Source: Salvator merianae (lineage: Eukaryota; Chordata; Lepidosauria; Squamata; Teiidae). From it: a stretch of DNA of 64,000 bases. How positions within the stretch are numbered: position 1 is the stretch's first letter; every line of letters starts with the position of its first letter. Made by a program: the position numbers and the translations under genes. The stretch spans positions 38,012,128-38,076,127 of the forward strand of contig QVOM02000116.1 in assembly GCA_003586115.2 (NCBI GenBank), read 5' to 3'. Under the pieces are notes generated by a model. It was not told the DNA's origin. It did not search any database and was given only the letters and a program-made list of their open reading frames with translations. This document shows, one piece after another, positions 22,579-34,052 of this stretch.

Positions 22579-23606
22579 GGCTGCGTTCCGACACGGCATT
22601 TAATCAGTTTACAGGCCGTCTTCAGTTCCCACTGTCCCGACATGATCTTGCCATTCCGTAATTTTTATGGATTAAATTGGCGAAATGCGGATTACTTTGT
22701 CTTCGGATTTAATGAACTCTCAAGCCGTTCCAGATCGCTAGCGCGCTTTACTTTGTGCTGCGGGCACAGGGAAAGCGACTATTTGAGAGGGACTGCACTG
22801 TTTTGGGGGGCGTGCAGAGGGAGGGATCCCCATTTTGTGCCATCCAATGACAGACTTTGTGGGTGGGCAGGAAGCACATTAGTTTCCTCTGCCTCCATTA
22901 TCCCCCCTTCCCTCACTGCCAGGGGAAAAGAAATCGTCCTCCTTCTTCGCTAAGCTGCGGTCCTGCCAGGAAGAAATTAAAGGCTTTCTCCACTTCTGTC
23001 TGCTCTTTAAAGCAAAAAATAAACTGCGCCTGTTTGGAGTTTTGCCGTGGTCAGCACACAGTTAAAAATAGTAGAGCCCCCCCACGTTCCCTCCCCACTT
23101 TTTCCCTTTGTTATGCACCTCTCCCGCTACTTTTAAATTGCGCAGTTGCCTTAAAGTGCATCAGCAGGGGAGCTCTCATGCGCATTTCGAAAGAACTTTA
23201 AAAAGCTTAAAGTTCATAGTTTTAAAGTGAAGTAGTTTTTAAGTTCTGCCTCGGTAGACAGAGGCTGCAGGGAGGAGCAAATGGCGAATGCCTAGTAACG
23301 CTGCCAAGTGAATCCCTGTTCTGGAGTAGCAGCGGGGACATAGGAGAACGGAGCTAGACTTTCCCGCCCCTGTGACGTCAAGGTTTGAACGTTGGGACTG
23401 CAGCCAATCGCTGACTACATAGGGAGGAGAATTTGATGAGGGGTGGAGGCAGAAAGGGTACTGCCAAGCACAGGAAATATCAGTGTGGGAACGAGCAAGT
23501 ACGAATTGACTCCGTGTTAAACTGTAACTGTGGGAATGACCAGAAGACGAATTCACTGCGTGTACTCTTCTGATACGGATTACATTGACGATGTCCGACC
23601 GCGGCC
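22579..23606. mobile_element. CpG-rich 1028-bp segment with inverted ends, Harbinger-like
   Basis: The left end GGCTGCGTTCCGACACGGC and the reverse complement of the right end, GGCCGCGGTCGGACATCGTC, align over about 20 bp. They continue with TTAATC.GT and, further in, GTCTTC...CCCAC(T/A)GT on both sides. The flanking triplets are TAA and CAA, fitting a decayed T-A-A duplication. CpG dinucleotides are far denser than in neighbouring DNA. Open frames occur on both strands but none resembles a transposase. It is either a nonautonomous DNA transposon or a CpG-island promoter whose apparent ends are fortuitous; I favour the first. Confidence 0.5.
23363..23408 (+). promoter_or_regulatory. GC-box / CRE / CCAAT cluster
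   Basis: Within 46 bp lie CCCGCCCC (23363-23370), a perfect CRE palindrome TGACGTCA (23373-23380) and CCAAT in the context CAGCCAATCG (23404-23408). This arrangement is typical of TATA-less vertebrate promoters. It sits in the CpG-rich segment 22579-23606. No downstream first exon is recognised, although an ATG-initiated frame (MTRRRIHCVYSSDTDYIDD) begins near 23536. Confidence 0.4.
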
Positions 23607-24939
23607 CAAGAGACAACCCAAAGCATTTGGGGATTGCACAATCCCACACCCATTGAACTTCATCTCAGCAAAAAGGGGTGGAAAGCACCACCAGAAGGGC
23701 TTTTTCTGTAGAGTGGGAGAAAGCACTTTAACAGAACTTTCCTATTGTCATTGCTGCTGCCATATGGCTCTTCTTTACTGTCCCTCCACACAACCCTCTT
23801 TGTAGACTTAGGAAGTGGCCAATTTCTGGGACCCCTTCCTGAATTTGTGTAAATGTAGCCATGAGGAAACTTCAGAGCCAGTGAATGAAAGTTCCCCATC
23901 TTTGACATTCACACAGTCATAAGCTGGGGGGCTTGTGTACGGCACACTTCTTTTTTCAAGGACTGGAGCACATATTCTGGCTTAGAAATGGGCAGGGTCC
24001 ATGTCGTGTGGACCCTGCCTGTGAAATCAGGCTGGAAAACATCAGCTGGCATGTATTAACGAGCTTGCCAGCATATGGGTCTGGCATATCCTGCCCTAAA
24101 GCAAACATATAGATGTAGCTTTAAACACTCTCACTTCATGAAAAAGAACTCTTTACAAAAATAAAGTTAGCAGGCTAGTGAGTCCTGAGATTCCAAGCTT
24201 CTTTCTATAATGTACAATAATGTATACGTCCTACAACTCAATGAAGGCTGTGATCATTCATTTCTGCTCTGTGTGCAACAGCTTTGCTCCAGATCCCAAG
24301 GGTTGGCCTCCTGAGTGTTGACCCTCTGATTTCCATGACAGAAGGAAAAATGAAGGCCCAGTCCTTTCTCACTTAAAACTTACTACAGTATTTGACAAAA
24401 AAAGGAGGGGGGAATGAGAGAGAGAGTGCTTTACATTCTCAGTTGCCTTAATATCTGAACAATACCTGGCAGTCATCAGCGCTGGCTATAGAAGAACTGA
24501 AGTCATTCTCACAACAGAGAGACAGACAGAGGGGAAAATTAGAAACAGGCCAAACAGTAGCAGCCACTGGGTTTAGAATGATCGACTCCACATGTATTTC
24601 CCTGTTGCTGCCCAGGATCTTGGGCATTTTCACTTTTCATTGTGCTGACGGTCAATGTGTGATGGCTGCTAAAAATGACCTTCAACATTTTCTTCATGCA
24701 CATCTCCAGTCAATGAAACGTTTGGATGGAATTTTCAAGAAAGCATTTCAAAGCAGAACTGTTTTTAAAGGGTGTTGTCACAGCCCATTTTATCCATGAT
24801 TGAAATTAAAAGCAAATACGTTTGAGTAAACATTGCTAAAAGCAGGCTTTCCAAAAAGATACATGTCTACCTCTTCAACTGCAAAGCCCATTCAAGTGTG
24901 AACTCTGCTTGAAAAGATTAAAATTCACACAAGATCATA
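23607..24939. other. No gene recognised
   Basis: AT-rich DNA downstream of the CpG-rich segment; no exon or repeat is assigned. Confidence 0.45.
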
Positions 24940-25085
24940 TTGGGTTTCAATCCCTGCTCAACCGTAAAAGTTCATTGGGTGTCCTTAGGCTGGTCATGGT
25001 CCCTCAGCATCACCTACCTCTCAGGATTGCTCTGAGGATAAAATAGAGGGGCTGAAAAGCCTGTGTGAGGAAGAAAATGAGGTCT
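24940..25085 (+). mobile_element. tRNA-derived SINE
   Basis: GGGTTTCAATCCCTGC contains a B-box-like motif. It is followed by GTGTCCTTAGGCTGGTCATG, CACCTACCTCTCAGGATTGC and TGAGGATAAAATAGAGGGG. This is the order of the SINE complete at 53849. The A box and first bases are not recognisable. Confidence 0.75.
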
Positions 25086-25185
25086 AACAAACATACAAAC
25101 AAATAAGTAAATAATCTCTCAAATATGTCATCCATCCTTATTTTTCACTTGTTGCAGTAGCACTTCTTCATGGTATGGTCATATA

Positions 25186-25610
25186 GGTCCTTTTCGCATC
25201 GGACATTATCCCATGCTATGAAAGTATCCAGGGGCCTCCCTTCCACCTACAAGTGCAGTACAAGGGAGTCTCTGCCCCTCTTAGCACACCCTGTCCACAT
25301 GTTAAGGATGCTGACCCAGAGCAATGGGCTGTATGTAGAAGGCCATAGACCCCTGTTCTGGGGCATATGGGCCCATTTCAGCAGCACAACAGGGAGCACC
25401 ACCCAAATGTGAAATGGGCCCTCCAGGAACTCTGAAGACCTCTGCACTGTCTCCAAGCTGGCACAGCCTTCAGAGCCAGCAGAGGGTGTCAGGGTGGGCA
25501 GTTGCAAAGGGAACAGCCCTGTCCCATGCCAGCGGCAATCCATCTCAGCATAAGACAGGATGTGTACCTGAGGCCAGGGGATCGTGCCCTGCACCAGGAT
25601 AGAAGAGGTA
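25186..25610. mobile_element. C-family MITE (GGACATTATCC...)
   Basis: The left part, GGTCCTTTTCGCATCGGACA and TTATCCCATGCTATGAAA, then CCAGGGGCCTC, parallels 49830-49885 (GGCCCTTTCTGCTCGGGACA, TTATCCTACGCTAGGAAAA, CCAGGGGCCTC). The right terminus is unclear; I end it near 25610 where CACCAGGATAGAAGAGGTAA resembles decayed inverted sequence. The flanking triplet at the left is ATA. Confidence 0.55.
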
Positions 25611-25639
25611 AGTGCCATAGAATGATAGCATTATGCAGA

Positions 25640-25692
25640 ATGATTCCCTGAGCACTGTAAGGAGACAGAATGGCATATAAATAAATAAATCA
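25640..25692 (+). mobile_element. LINE/SINE 3' tail fragment
   Basis: GCACTGTAAGGAGACAGAAT, then GGCATATAAATAAATAAAT, is the usual terminal phrase of squamate LINE/SINE copies (GGCATATAAATAAATAAA tail). Confidence 0.6.
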
Positions 25693-26473
25693 TGTGAGTC
25701 AGAGTGAGGCACATAGTCTGCCCGAATGACGGACACCATCAGGCTTTCTATTCATGGGACAACATTCACTACCAATACAAAACAAGATCTCTCAGCCTAC
25801 TTGTGCTCCCATTAGCTTTTCAGATAGCGAGTGAGTGATTTTGCACTGGCTGGTATATTGGACACCCCTTCCCCCCACAGGGCATCCCTTAGATTCACCA
25901 TCATGCACACTTGCTGGTCTGGCATACCGGCCAGTGTGGAATTGCCTGAAGGCAGGGCAGGAAATAGCACTTGGAGCCAGAGTCAGTTGTGATAAGAGCT
26001 AACAACAGGCAGAATATTACAAAGACACTCAGACTCATACAGATGTGAGCCCCTCCAAACATAGCACTCCATTTGTAGATTAATCCTAAAACATAATACA
26101 GGAAAAAGGGAAAATAAACCCAGGCCCTGACTAGTTGATTCGATACAATCTGCTCACTTCAGTCGTAGGAACAACAGGTATCCCTGAGAACTTTACTGCC
26201 AATGCAACCAGTGGCTTGGTGGAAGCTGACTGGAAGCATCCAGCAAAACTTTTCCTCTCCTAGAGAAATCAATTTCTTGGAACCAATTTAGGCAACTTTC
26301 GAATGGCCCCTTTGAGCCACGCTACAAGAGTGTGATGACATGAGAGAGTCTGCATGCCAGCAGCACCTGGCCCACTCCTGGGGTTGGAATGCACTCCTAG
26401 GAGCACTCTTTCTGCAAAGGAAGCATGGACCTGGTTCACTATAGCAGCCACTGGACTGGTTTACCTGCCCAGG
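25693..26473. other. No gene recognised
   Basis: No clear exon or repeat, though 26260-26470 may be the outer arm of the palindrome that follows. Confidence 0.4.
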
Positions 26474-26474
26474 G

Positions 26475-26539
26475 CCCATGACACGAAGCACTGAAGATGG
26501 CCCAATTCTGGGGTCATCTCCAGTGCTTCACGCCATGGG
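26475..26539. repeat. Imperfect 25-bp inverted repeat
   Basis: The left arm CCCATGACACGAAGCACTGA-AGATG and right arm CATCTCCAGTGCTTC-ACGCCATGGG pair at 21 of 25 positions around a 15-nt loop. Three of the four differences are C/T or G/A type, suggesting decay of an originally better palindrome. Probably the centre of an old MITE. Confidence 0.6.
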
Positions 26540-28040
26540 TCTGGACAGAAACTTCAGCTTTTGTTCCCCGGCCTCAAAGTTTGCACAGTCTGGAACATGC
26601 AACTCATGCAGATAGTCCTCCTAGACTGAAGAAAGCTCTCCAGGGGTGCTTCCTTGATGTGTATCTCAGTGCCAGGGTGAATCGTGCCTACGTGAAAGGC
26701 CTGCAGGAATGGATGACATTGCCACAGTAGTGAGGTATGAAGACATGAAAATTGCCTTAGGCTGCTGCATCTCACCCAGGTTTGTTTTGGTTGGCAACAA
26801 GGCTCTCCATCAGCTTCTATCTGGTTCTTGTTAGCTGGAGAGAGTGAATGCTGAAAGAAAAACTTCTGCATGCACCAAGCCTCCTTCTGCAACGCCAAAC
26901 TGATGAAGGTCTGTTAGTGCCTCCTATTGGTTAGGTTCACTACTAATCCAGTCTCCCCAAGGTGCAGCACAGTTGTGGATGTTTAAGCCAAAATTTGGTC
27001 CACAGACATGCTCAAAAGTTTTTCAAAAAACAGGAAGGGCCCATGATTTATCCCTCAGGGCTACATCCCCGTGAACTTCAGCTAAAAGGATCAGGTATGA
27101 AATGAAAGAAAACTATATTGTGCCTAACTCCCAGTAATCATAATAGACAACACTGAACTAACTAGACAATTGATTTGACTTGGCATTGGGCTGGAATTAC
27201 CATTGAGTGACCCTGGATTTCTGCCAGGGGCCTTCAGCTGTCTCCTGAACTTGACATTTAATGATTATTGCACCCTATGCATGTTTCAGTCCCAGCCTGC
27301 ATTGTATAAGAAACTCACCTAGCTTTCTGGGCCAAGGACCCATTTCTCCCTTACTTTGGCACTGTCTGGTTCAAGTCCAGGTACCTTGATTCTAAAAGGA
27401 GAACATTTTCATTTTTGAGAGGTCAGCACCACTTGTAAACCCTCCTAAACATGCTGTGCATAATGTTCCAGAATTCAGAGCCCATGCAAATCTATCTTTG
27501 CATTGGAAATTGCTTCTCCCCACAGCATAAATTCTGTAAGAAATTTAAGTGTTTAAGCAGTAGCACAACTTGGGCAAATAGACCATCATCCAAAGATGTG
27601 AAAAGTTATGTCTCAGGAAAAGCACCCAAGCCAACTATTCCAAAACATTCTTCAGGTGTGAGTTTTATTATTTCCAGCTCATATGGAAGCTGACAATTTG
27701 CCAACTTCAGAAATGAGGGAAACCAAGGATTTTAATTAATAAACATAAATTGCCCATGTATAGGTTATTATAGTTACCCTAATTAACAGCCGATTCTTTG
27801 ATGTTTAGAAAACCCCTCTTGGGTTGCTACAAGGCTAAGAAAGCTTAATTGAAGGTGTCTCCTTTTAATGTAAAATAGGCCTGTAAACTGGCTCAGGGCA
27901 TGCCACTATAAAATTAAATATATGCTGTATATATAAAAGCTAACTCCTCTTTTGCTTTGCTCAGTCTCCCACAGTTGACATATACAAGATGGATTATCAT
28001 AGAGTTGGTAGAAATGATAGAAAATTAGATTCTGGGTTTT
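26540..28040. other. No gene recognised
   Basis: Mostly AT-rich DNA without identifiable repeats or exons. Confidence 0.45.
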
Positions 28041-28041
28041 C

Positions 28042-28104
<63 letters not shown>
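28041..28104. repeat. Compound microsatellite (CTGT)n(CT)n(CA)n
   Basis: Three adjoining simple repeats over about 64 bp, in the order CTGT, CT, CA. Confidence 0.97.
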
Positions 28105-28399
28105 AACTGCCCCATTTCTTTGCATCATGGATGCATGCTGTGCTGGACTGCCAAGGGAAGACTGCATGTTTTATCCTCTTATTGTACCAAACCAGCATCT
28201 CCCTGGCTCAGTTGTTCAATCAGTTCGGCTCTCCAAACCACGCCGAACTGCTGAGCTGGCAAAACAGCATCTTAGTATGACAAGAACAATGGCTGCACTG
28301 GTTTTCTAGGTACAAATACATAACGAAATGCTACGAATACACTTACATTGTAAACCAGAACTATTCTTATCAGGTTCGATGAACAAGGAATTATAAAAA

Positions 28400-28848
28400 C
28401 ATAATGTTTTAATGCAATATATGATTACAGCTGCCAGATTCATTTATGTGTAACAATGGAAGATGCTGGAAACTCCACTGTTGGATGACTGGATTATAAA
28501 ATTATTGGACTTTGCAGAAATGGATAAACTGACTAATTTGTTAAGAGATACCACAATGGTGATCTTTGTTAAGAACTGGCAACCCTTTCTTGACTATCTT
28601 CAGAAAACAGAGGAAGAATTACAAATGGCAGAATTCGAGAGATAAAGAGAAGTCAAAGACATTGGGGTGGTGAAGGAATTAACAAGAGGAGCAAAGACCT
28701 AAAAATAGCAAGTGATCATGCCGAAGAAGTTCAGAAGTCACCAAGTATAGCAAAGTATAAGTTGTACTTAATCCTGTTTTTAGATTTGCTTTGTTTTTTG
28801 TATTAGGATGTTTTGTGCTTAATAAAATTTTATAAACACACAAAAAAA
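28400..28848 (+). mobile_element. L1 LINE 3' end
   Basis: The ORF2 C-terminus is preserved without internal stops at 28463-28645: LLDDWIIKLLDFAEMDKLTN, then KNWQPFLDYLQKTEEEL, then a stop. It is homologous to the copy at 11830 (ELAEMDKLTNLL). The 3' UTR carries AATAAA at 28821-28826 and an A-run at 28842-28848. The intact final 60 codons suggest it is younger than the 11830 copy. Heavily 5'-truncated. Confidence 0.92.
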
Positions 28849-29004
28849 GATGAAGAATGGCTGCACCAAGGCTTCAGTTTATTCCCTTAGCACAACACAT
28901 GTCTGGGATGATCAGAAATAGGACAGTCCAGTGGGCAAGCCAAATGGAAGCCCACCTACCCCTCTTACAAAGGAGCATTCACAGTACTTAGTTTTGCCAA
29001 TACA

Positions 29005-29500
29005 GGCTGGGTTCACACTTACCAGTTTATTATGGTATAAGAATACCGTAGTAGGCTGGTAAAGACCCAGTGTGGCAGTGCCCGTCTGTACTTCAAGTGC
29101 TGGAAAAGCCCCATACCAGGCCAGCAGCACTCAAAGTGAGGATGACCAGGGCAGGCTGGGTCACCACAGCAATGTCTGTAGCAACTGGCACATCCTTAGA
29201 CGTTGCCATGGCAAGCAGGATGCTGTGCACAACTGCGCATGACTATGCACAACTGCACAGCTGCAGTTGCACCACAACGCCCACTCACTGCACTGCACCT
29301 GGAAGAGGACGCAGACGCAGTATCTAGAAATGAGCTAGTCACTCCTGGTAAGCATGTGGACTGCTTTTTAGCAGTCCACTGCTAGGTGGCTTTGTGGGAG
29401 CCTGCAGCAGCTTCTAATAAGTTGCCACTGTTCCCCAGCATGGACCGGCCTCAACAGTGAACAGACCAGTGCTCACTAAGTGGTAAGTGTGAACAGACCC
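29005..29500. mobile_element. MITE with GGCTGGGTTCACACTTAC ends and ACA duplication
   Basis: The left end GGCTGGGTTCACACTTACC and the right end GGTAAGTGTGAACAGACCC are inverted repeats. The triplet ACA flanks both sides (29002-29004, 29501-29503). The ends resemble those of the nested MITE at 6468. The interior is GC-richer than its surroundings, with CTGCACAGCTGCAG-type palindromes. No coding capacity. Confidence 0.78.
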
Positions 29501-29785
29501 ACACTCCTTCCTATTTGTCCTTGGCATGCATAAGATGGATGGTTCTTATGATTCGATAAATATTACAAAGAAAAAAACTGCACTTATGTACCACATACTG
29601 GGCAAACTGAACCAAACAAGTACACATTTAATGACCATAAGTGAGGTTTGCACTGGGATCCTAAATAGATATAAGTTAATCAACTTTGATTTTGCTCGTA
29701 GAACCAAGTCTATGCAAGCACAAATAGAAGAGTATAAGGAATATGACTATGTCTATGTAGGAAGCACCACACTTGCACATTTATA

Positions 29786-30044
29786 GGCTACATCTCCACA
29801 TAACAGCATGGGAGGTGCCTAGGAGCAGTGCCTCAGCAGAAGTGCCTTTCCTACCACATCACTTGGCACTTCCTGGTCTCCATTTCAGCTTGCATGGATG
29901 CCTGATGAAGGGAATAAAGCATTCATTGGTGGAGAGTGTTATTATGCCCCCACCCCAGGTACCAAGGGTGGATATCCTTGGCAGGTGCATCATACTGCCA
30001 AAAGTGAAGACATGAAGCCCTACAACATAAGTGGAGACATGGCC
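29786..30044. mobile_element. MITE with GGC.ATGTCTCCACTTA ends
   Basis: The left end GGCTACATCTCCACATAAC pairs with the right end ATAAGTGGAGACATGGCC. The interior (GGCACTTCCTGGTCTCCATT, GGTGGAGAGTGTTATTATGC, CCCCACCCCAGG, TTGGCAGGTGCATCATACT) matches both halves of the interrupted copy at 46189-46792. No target duplication is evident. Confidence 0.78.
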
Positions 30045-30057
30045 AAGGTTACAAGAA

Positions 30058-30118
30058 CTTAAGCAGTATCCTGCCAGATCAAACCCAAGGTCCATCTAGT
30101 TCAGCAACTTATTAGGCC
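30058..30118 (-). mobile_element. CR1 3' end fragment
   Basis: CTTAAGCAGTATCCTGCCAG and ATCAAACCCAAGGTCCATCT-AGTTCAGCA is the reverse complement of a CR1 terminus of the type seen at 42515-42578. It is cut off by the adjoining A-family MITE. Confidence 0.65.
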
Positions 30119-30119
30119 C

Positions 30120-30224
30120 TTCCTTTACTGGGCCTTAGCATGCACTAAGCATCTGCAATAGCATGAGGATGGCAGGTCCTAATCCAGGATATAATCCAGA
30201 ATAAGGCCCAGTGCAGAAAGGGCC
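30120..30224. mobile_element. A-family MITE, right half
   Basis: GGATGGCAGGTCCTAATCCA, then ATATAATCCAGAATAAGGCC and CAGTGCAGAAAGGGCC, is the right arm of the A family. It is very close to 41030-41085. The left arm has been lost or replaced. Confidence 0.8.
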
Positions 30225-32129
30225 GAACCACACAAGTCTGCAAGCTTCCTTTAGGAAGCCTACAAGTGGAGTACAAACACAAGGTCTTTCAGCCCACTCA
30301 TGCTCCAAGTACCTTTTCAGAAGCAAAGAGTATCTACAACTTCAGGTAAGGATGCAACTGCATGGAGCTTTAAGGCACCTCTTTGTGATAGTTGCCCTCT
30401 ACTAAAAGGGACAAAAACATTGTCATTGCAAAGAAACAAGGGAAACAACAGATAGCTGAGAATGAGTACATTTGCAAATTCTAGATAGCTGACTGCACCA
30501 AACCGGATCAAGGCGCCACGCCTGGTTGACTGCACCACTCACTCAGAATACCCCGTTGCTTTTATGAAACGAAACACTTGCTTTGCTTCCAATCTTCTCC
30601 TTTTTTGCCTTGTGCCCCCCCCTCCCCCTTGACTTTGGATCTGTTGCGTTGCCTTTGAAGTCCACACTCAGAAAGAGGCATTCAGTAACAGCACATGCCA
30701 TTCCCCTTACACCCAATGCTAGAAGGGCAGCCTGAGGCCTTTACCCTGCCCTTTGGAAAGGATGTGTCCTTGCATCCTCACTATGGAAGGAGGGCATGAC
30801 ATGTAATGGAAATACCCTCTGTGTCTTAGGCCCCATCTCCTGCCAATGGATGTAGTCTAAAGCACAGTCATCACAGCTAGATAGCCTCTTTCATTGAACT
30901 CAGCCGTTCTTGCCTTTTAGGCATCTATTGTACAAGATTTGAATGCTAAATACTTTATATGTTCCCCAGAAATGTCTCAGAGGTTTCACCTAAGCCAAGA
31001 AATACATTTGCCTCAATCTTCTGTTTTTGTAACCATTTTTTTTTCCTTTAGAAAAACATAACTAAAATTACTGATGTTTGAACTCACTTGGTTTTTACAA
31101 GCTTTTCTGGCAAGAATGTTGATGGGAGACTCCTTTGTTTCTTAAGCATTCTCATCTGGCTTGTAATGTTGACACATCGGCATTCAAGGTGGCATGTGCA
31201 CGTATTGCAGGGCATTGCCTTCTGAGATCTGTTGTTCCTGGCTCCTGATGTGGCAGTCAGCCACTTGGAAATTCAACTCCTACCCACCTCCAAAACTCCA
31301 TCTCTGGAAGCAAGTGCAACGTTTAGATCTGGCCAGGATGCAGCAACAACATCCATTCCAAGTGCAGCAGGAATAAATAAATGACCCACACAGGAAAGAC
31401 AATCACCAGAACACCTACTTGAAAATTGAGTTTGCAATGTTGCTTGTGACAATCAAGGTTTGGCTCATCGAGTATCTGGGGACATTCAGATGTTTTGGAC
31501 ACCACCTCCAGCGACTAACTACTGTAGGTGAAAACATCTGGAAGGCAGCAGACTGGGGAAGGCTGATCAAGATGAAGAGGTTGTAGGACTGGTACACCAG
31601 ACCAGAGTGGGAATCTTTGACTGGGATAAGCAATCTGTCCCAAGCTGGGACAAATCGTTCCTGGTGCAGAGCAAGGCCCACCACATTGGGATGGTCTGTT
31701 CTGCACCAGCCCCCATGCCAGTCTCAAAGCTCGCGCACAATTTGGAGCTAATGCAGAGTGCCTCTGAATGCTTCAAAGGCCAGGAACACAGTGTTGCACT
31801 GCTGCAATGATATACTGGATGAGAGATGCATGCTGTCCACAAGCCTCCATGTTCTGGTATACTACTCCTTAGTACAACAGTATACCTCTTGCTCGAACCC
31901 TACTGGTAGCATGGACCAGGACTCCATTTTGGGCATCTTGGTCCGGTCTATGCTCCATTCTGTTTGGAGATGAAAGAGGCCCAGAAGTGGGCCGTGCTTT
32001 GGTCCACCTGCAAGTTTGAGTTTGAGGGATCCTGTAAGGTATTTGGTTTAACATTATGCCCAATGACTATCTAGCCTTCTGAAGACTTTGGAAGGGCGAT
32101 TTACCATCTTCTAGATAGCTGGCTCCAGA
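30225..32129. other. No gene recognised
   Basis: 31450-31560 holds a decayed GATGTTTTGGAC relic of the short palindromic repeat. Short frames at 31415-31842 overlap on both strands and have no homology. Confidence 0.4.
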
Positions 32130-32470
32130 ATCCTATCTATTGTATCCCATCCTTCAGCTGAAACTTCCAGGATGGATCACAGCATACAAAAACAAATGTA
32201 AGCCATGCACTGGTTACTTCCAGACTGGACTATTTTAATGCATTCCATGTAGGGCTGCCCTTGAAGATAGTTCAGAGTATGGCAGCAAGGCTGCTGACAG
32301 ACGTGATTGGCTGGATGCATATCACACCAGGCTTAAAGGAATTGTACTGGTTTCAAATTTGCTGCCGAACTAAATTCATCCAAAGTATTAACTCTGACTT
32401 TTAAAGCCTTAAATGAATGGGCTCCAAATACCTAAAGAAGCAGCTCCTTCCTTTCTGCCCCATTTGGGCT
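32130..32470 (+). mobile_element. L2/L3-like LINE relic, RT C-terminal region
   Basis: Stop-interrupted reading gives SRLDYFNAFHVGLPLKIVQS and MAARLLTDVIG, then HITPGLKELYWFQICCRTKF. This parallels SRFDYCNALYMGLPLKNVRK and the LHWLPISCRSQFK stretch of the element at 42685. It is much more decayed and lacks a recognisable 3' tail. Confidence 0.7.
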
Positions 32471-34052
32471 TGCCACAAGGAAAAGGCAGGAACAGCAGGA
32501 CTGCTGTGTTCCATCTGATGGTGTCATCACTGGTGCCACATGGTCCTACCTCCTCCCAGCTGCAAGACTAGCTAGGGAAGAGAGTCCAGTTGCTTAGAAG
32601 GCCACCAAGAAGGCAGGTAAGTGTTACTTCACCTTTAGCAGGGTCCCATACCCACCTTCCGTTTACTAGCATGTAAGTGCAAACAGGCCCACTATTGTCT
32701 GAGCTGTTATATAATCCAGTATTACAAGCTAGACCAACGAATGCAGCACTCAGAGACAGCCATTAAAAGCCTTGAGCAACATAACTAGTTACAAACGGCA
32801 CCATGAGCTTCATGAAATTTACGTAGAGCTACTTGTCTAGCCACCTACCATGTCTTGCTTAGATTATTGGCTAGTTGGTGGTTCTCTCTCTCTCTCCCTC
32901 TCTCTGTAAAGTTGCACACGTGCCATGCAGTCTTGAGAATTCAATAGAACTGCTCAGTCTAGCTTTAACAATTCAGTAGCTGCCACCTGCAAATTATATG
33001 GGCTGCCCTCATTATTTGTGGGTAAACATATATGGACAAGTAATTTTTCTTGGAACAGAGATAGTTGTGTGTGTGTAAGTAAAAGAGAGCAAGAGACGAA
33101 TTGGGAAGGAAGAGAAAGAAACATGTCTGTGTTTGCTTATTATCAGTAGCCAGGAAACCTGCAGGGTTGAAGCTTTGGTTCTGTTGAACTCAGTGGGAGT
33201 CTTGCCAGAGGTTCCACTGGAGCCAGAATCCTCCCCCTGTTTCAGTCTAATCCTGTGTCTGGCACTCCTTTCTCTGTCCAGGAGCAAATCAGTCAGATTA
33301 TGCACCTTGGAAACCATCATTCATAAATGATGCCTAATAACCCCCTCGGAGGAACGCTGGGGTGCTTAAAGAAAATTCGCTCAACTGCACAGCTCTTTGA
33401 AGCTACAGTGAGTGTTCAGTGCCTTCCTTTGGTTGGACTTATTCTCCAAGATCTTTTGATTTCTCACTGTCGTTAATTTTATCTTCTCTCCATTCAGAGG
33501 TACAGAGTTAGTTGGACTGTTTTCCCAGCAAACTTAGGAGCCATTTCCCCACCCCTGAGGAATTGGAGAAGTGCCCAACAACCAGCCCTGACTCACTCAA
33601 GCAGACCTATTTCTTCACAGGCTAAATTTTACACAGAGCTGACTCTGACAACTGACCAAGGGTGTAAAATACCCTTCCAAGTGTCCTATTCTAAGCCAAA
33701 TACAGGATGATTCAAGCTTCAGCATCCTCAGGAAAACCACAGACAGCGCTTTGCACCTGGGCCTGTGTTCAGTGGTAGCAACTAACAGAAAATACTGCTA
33801 TGGAGTTTGGAGAAGCTTCTTTTTTTGACTGTCCCTGTGGTTATCAGTCCCCCGAAAAACAAACTCTCTCAAACTGTGCACAATCATGAAGGCAAAACTC
33901 CATTTCATCCCCTGTTCACCTCCCTTGTACAGATCTTTCCCCCATTCAGGTGGATTATATTCAACCTGTCTTAAGTGGAGCTGCATTTCTCTGGTGGGAT
34001 TAGGTTCACAACTTGGAAATGTACATGAATTGAACCTTGTCAGAGATCTGTG
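32471..34052. other. No gene recognised
   Basis: Includes a (CT)n tract at about 32884-32906. No exon or element is assigned. Confidence 0.45.

Noticed and set aside
23239..23649. 136-codon minus-strand frame as a host gene
   Set aside because: It lies in a CpG-rich segment where stop codons are depleted on both strands, and it has no recognisable domain.
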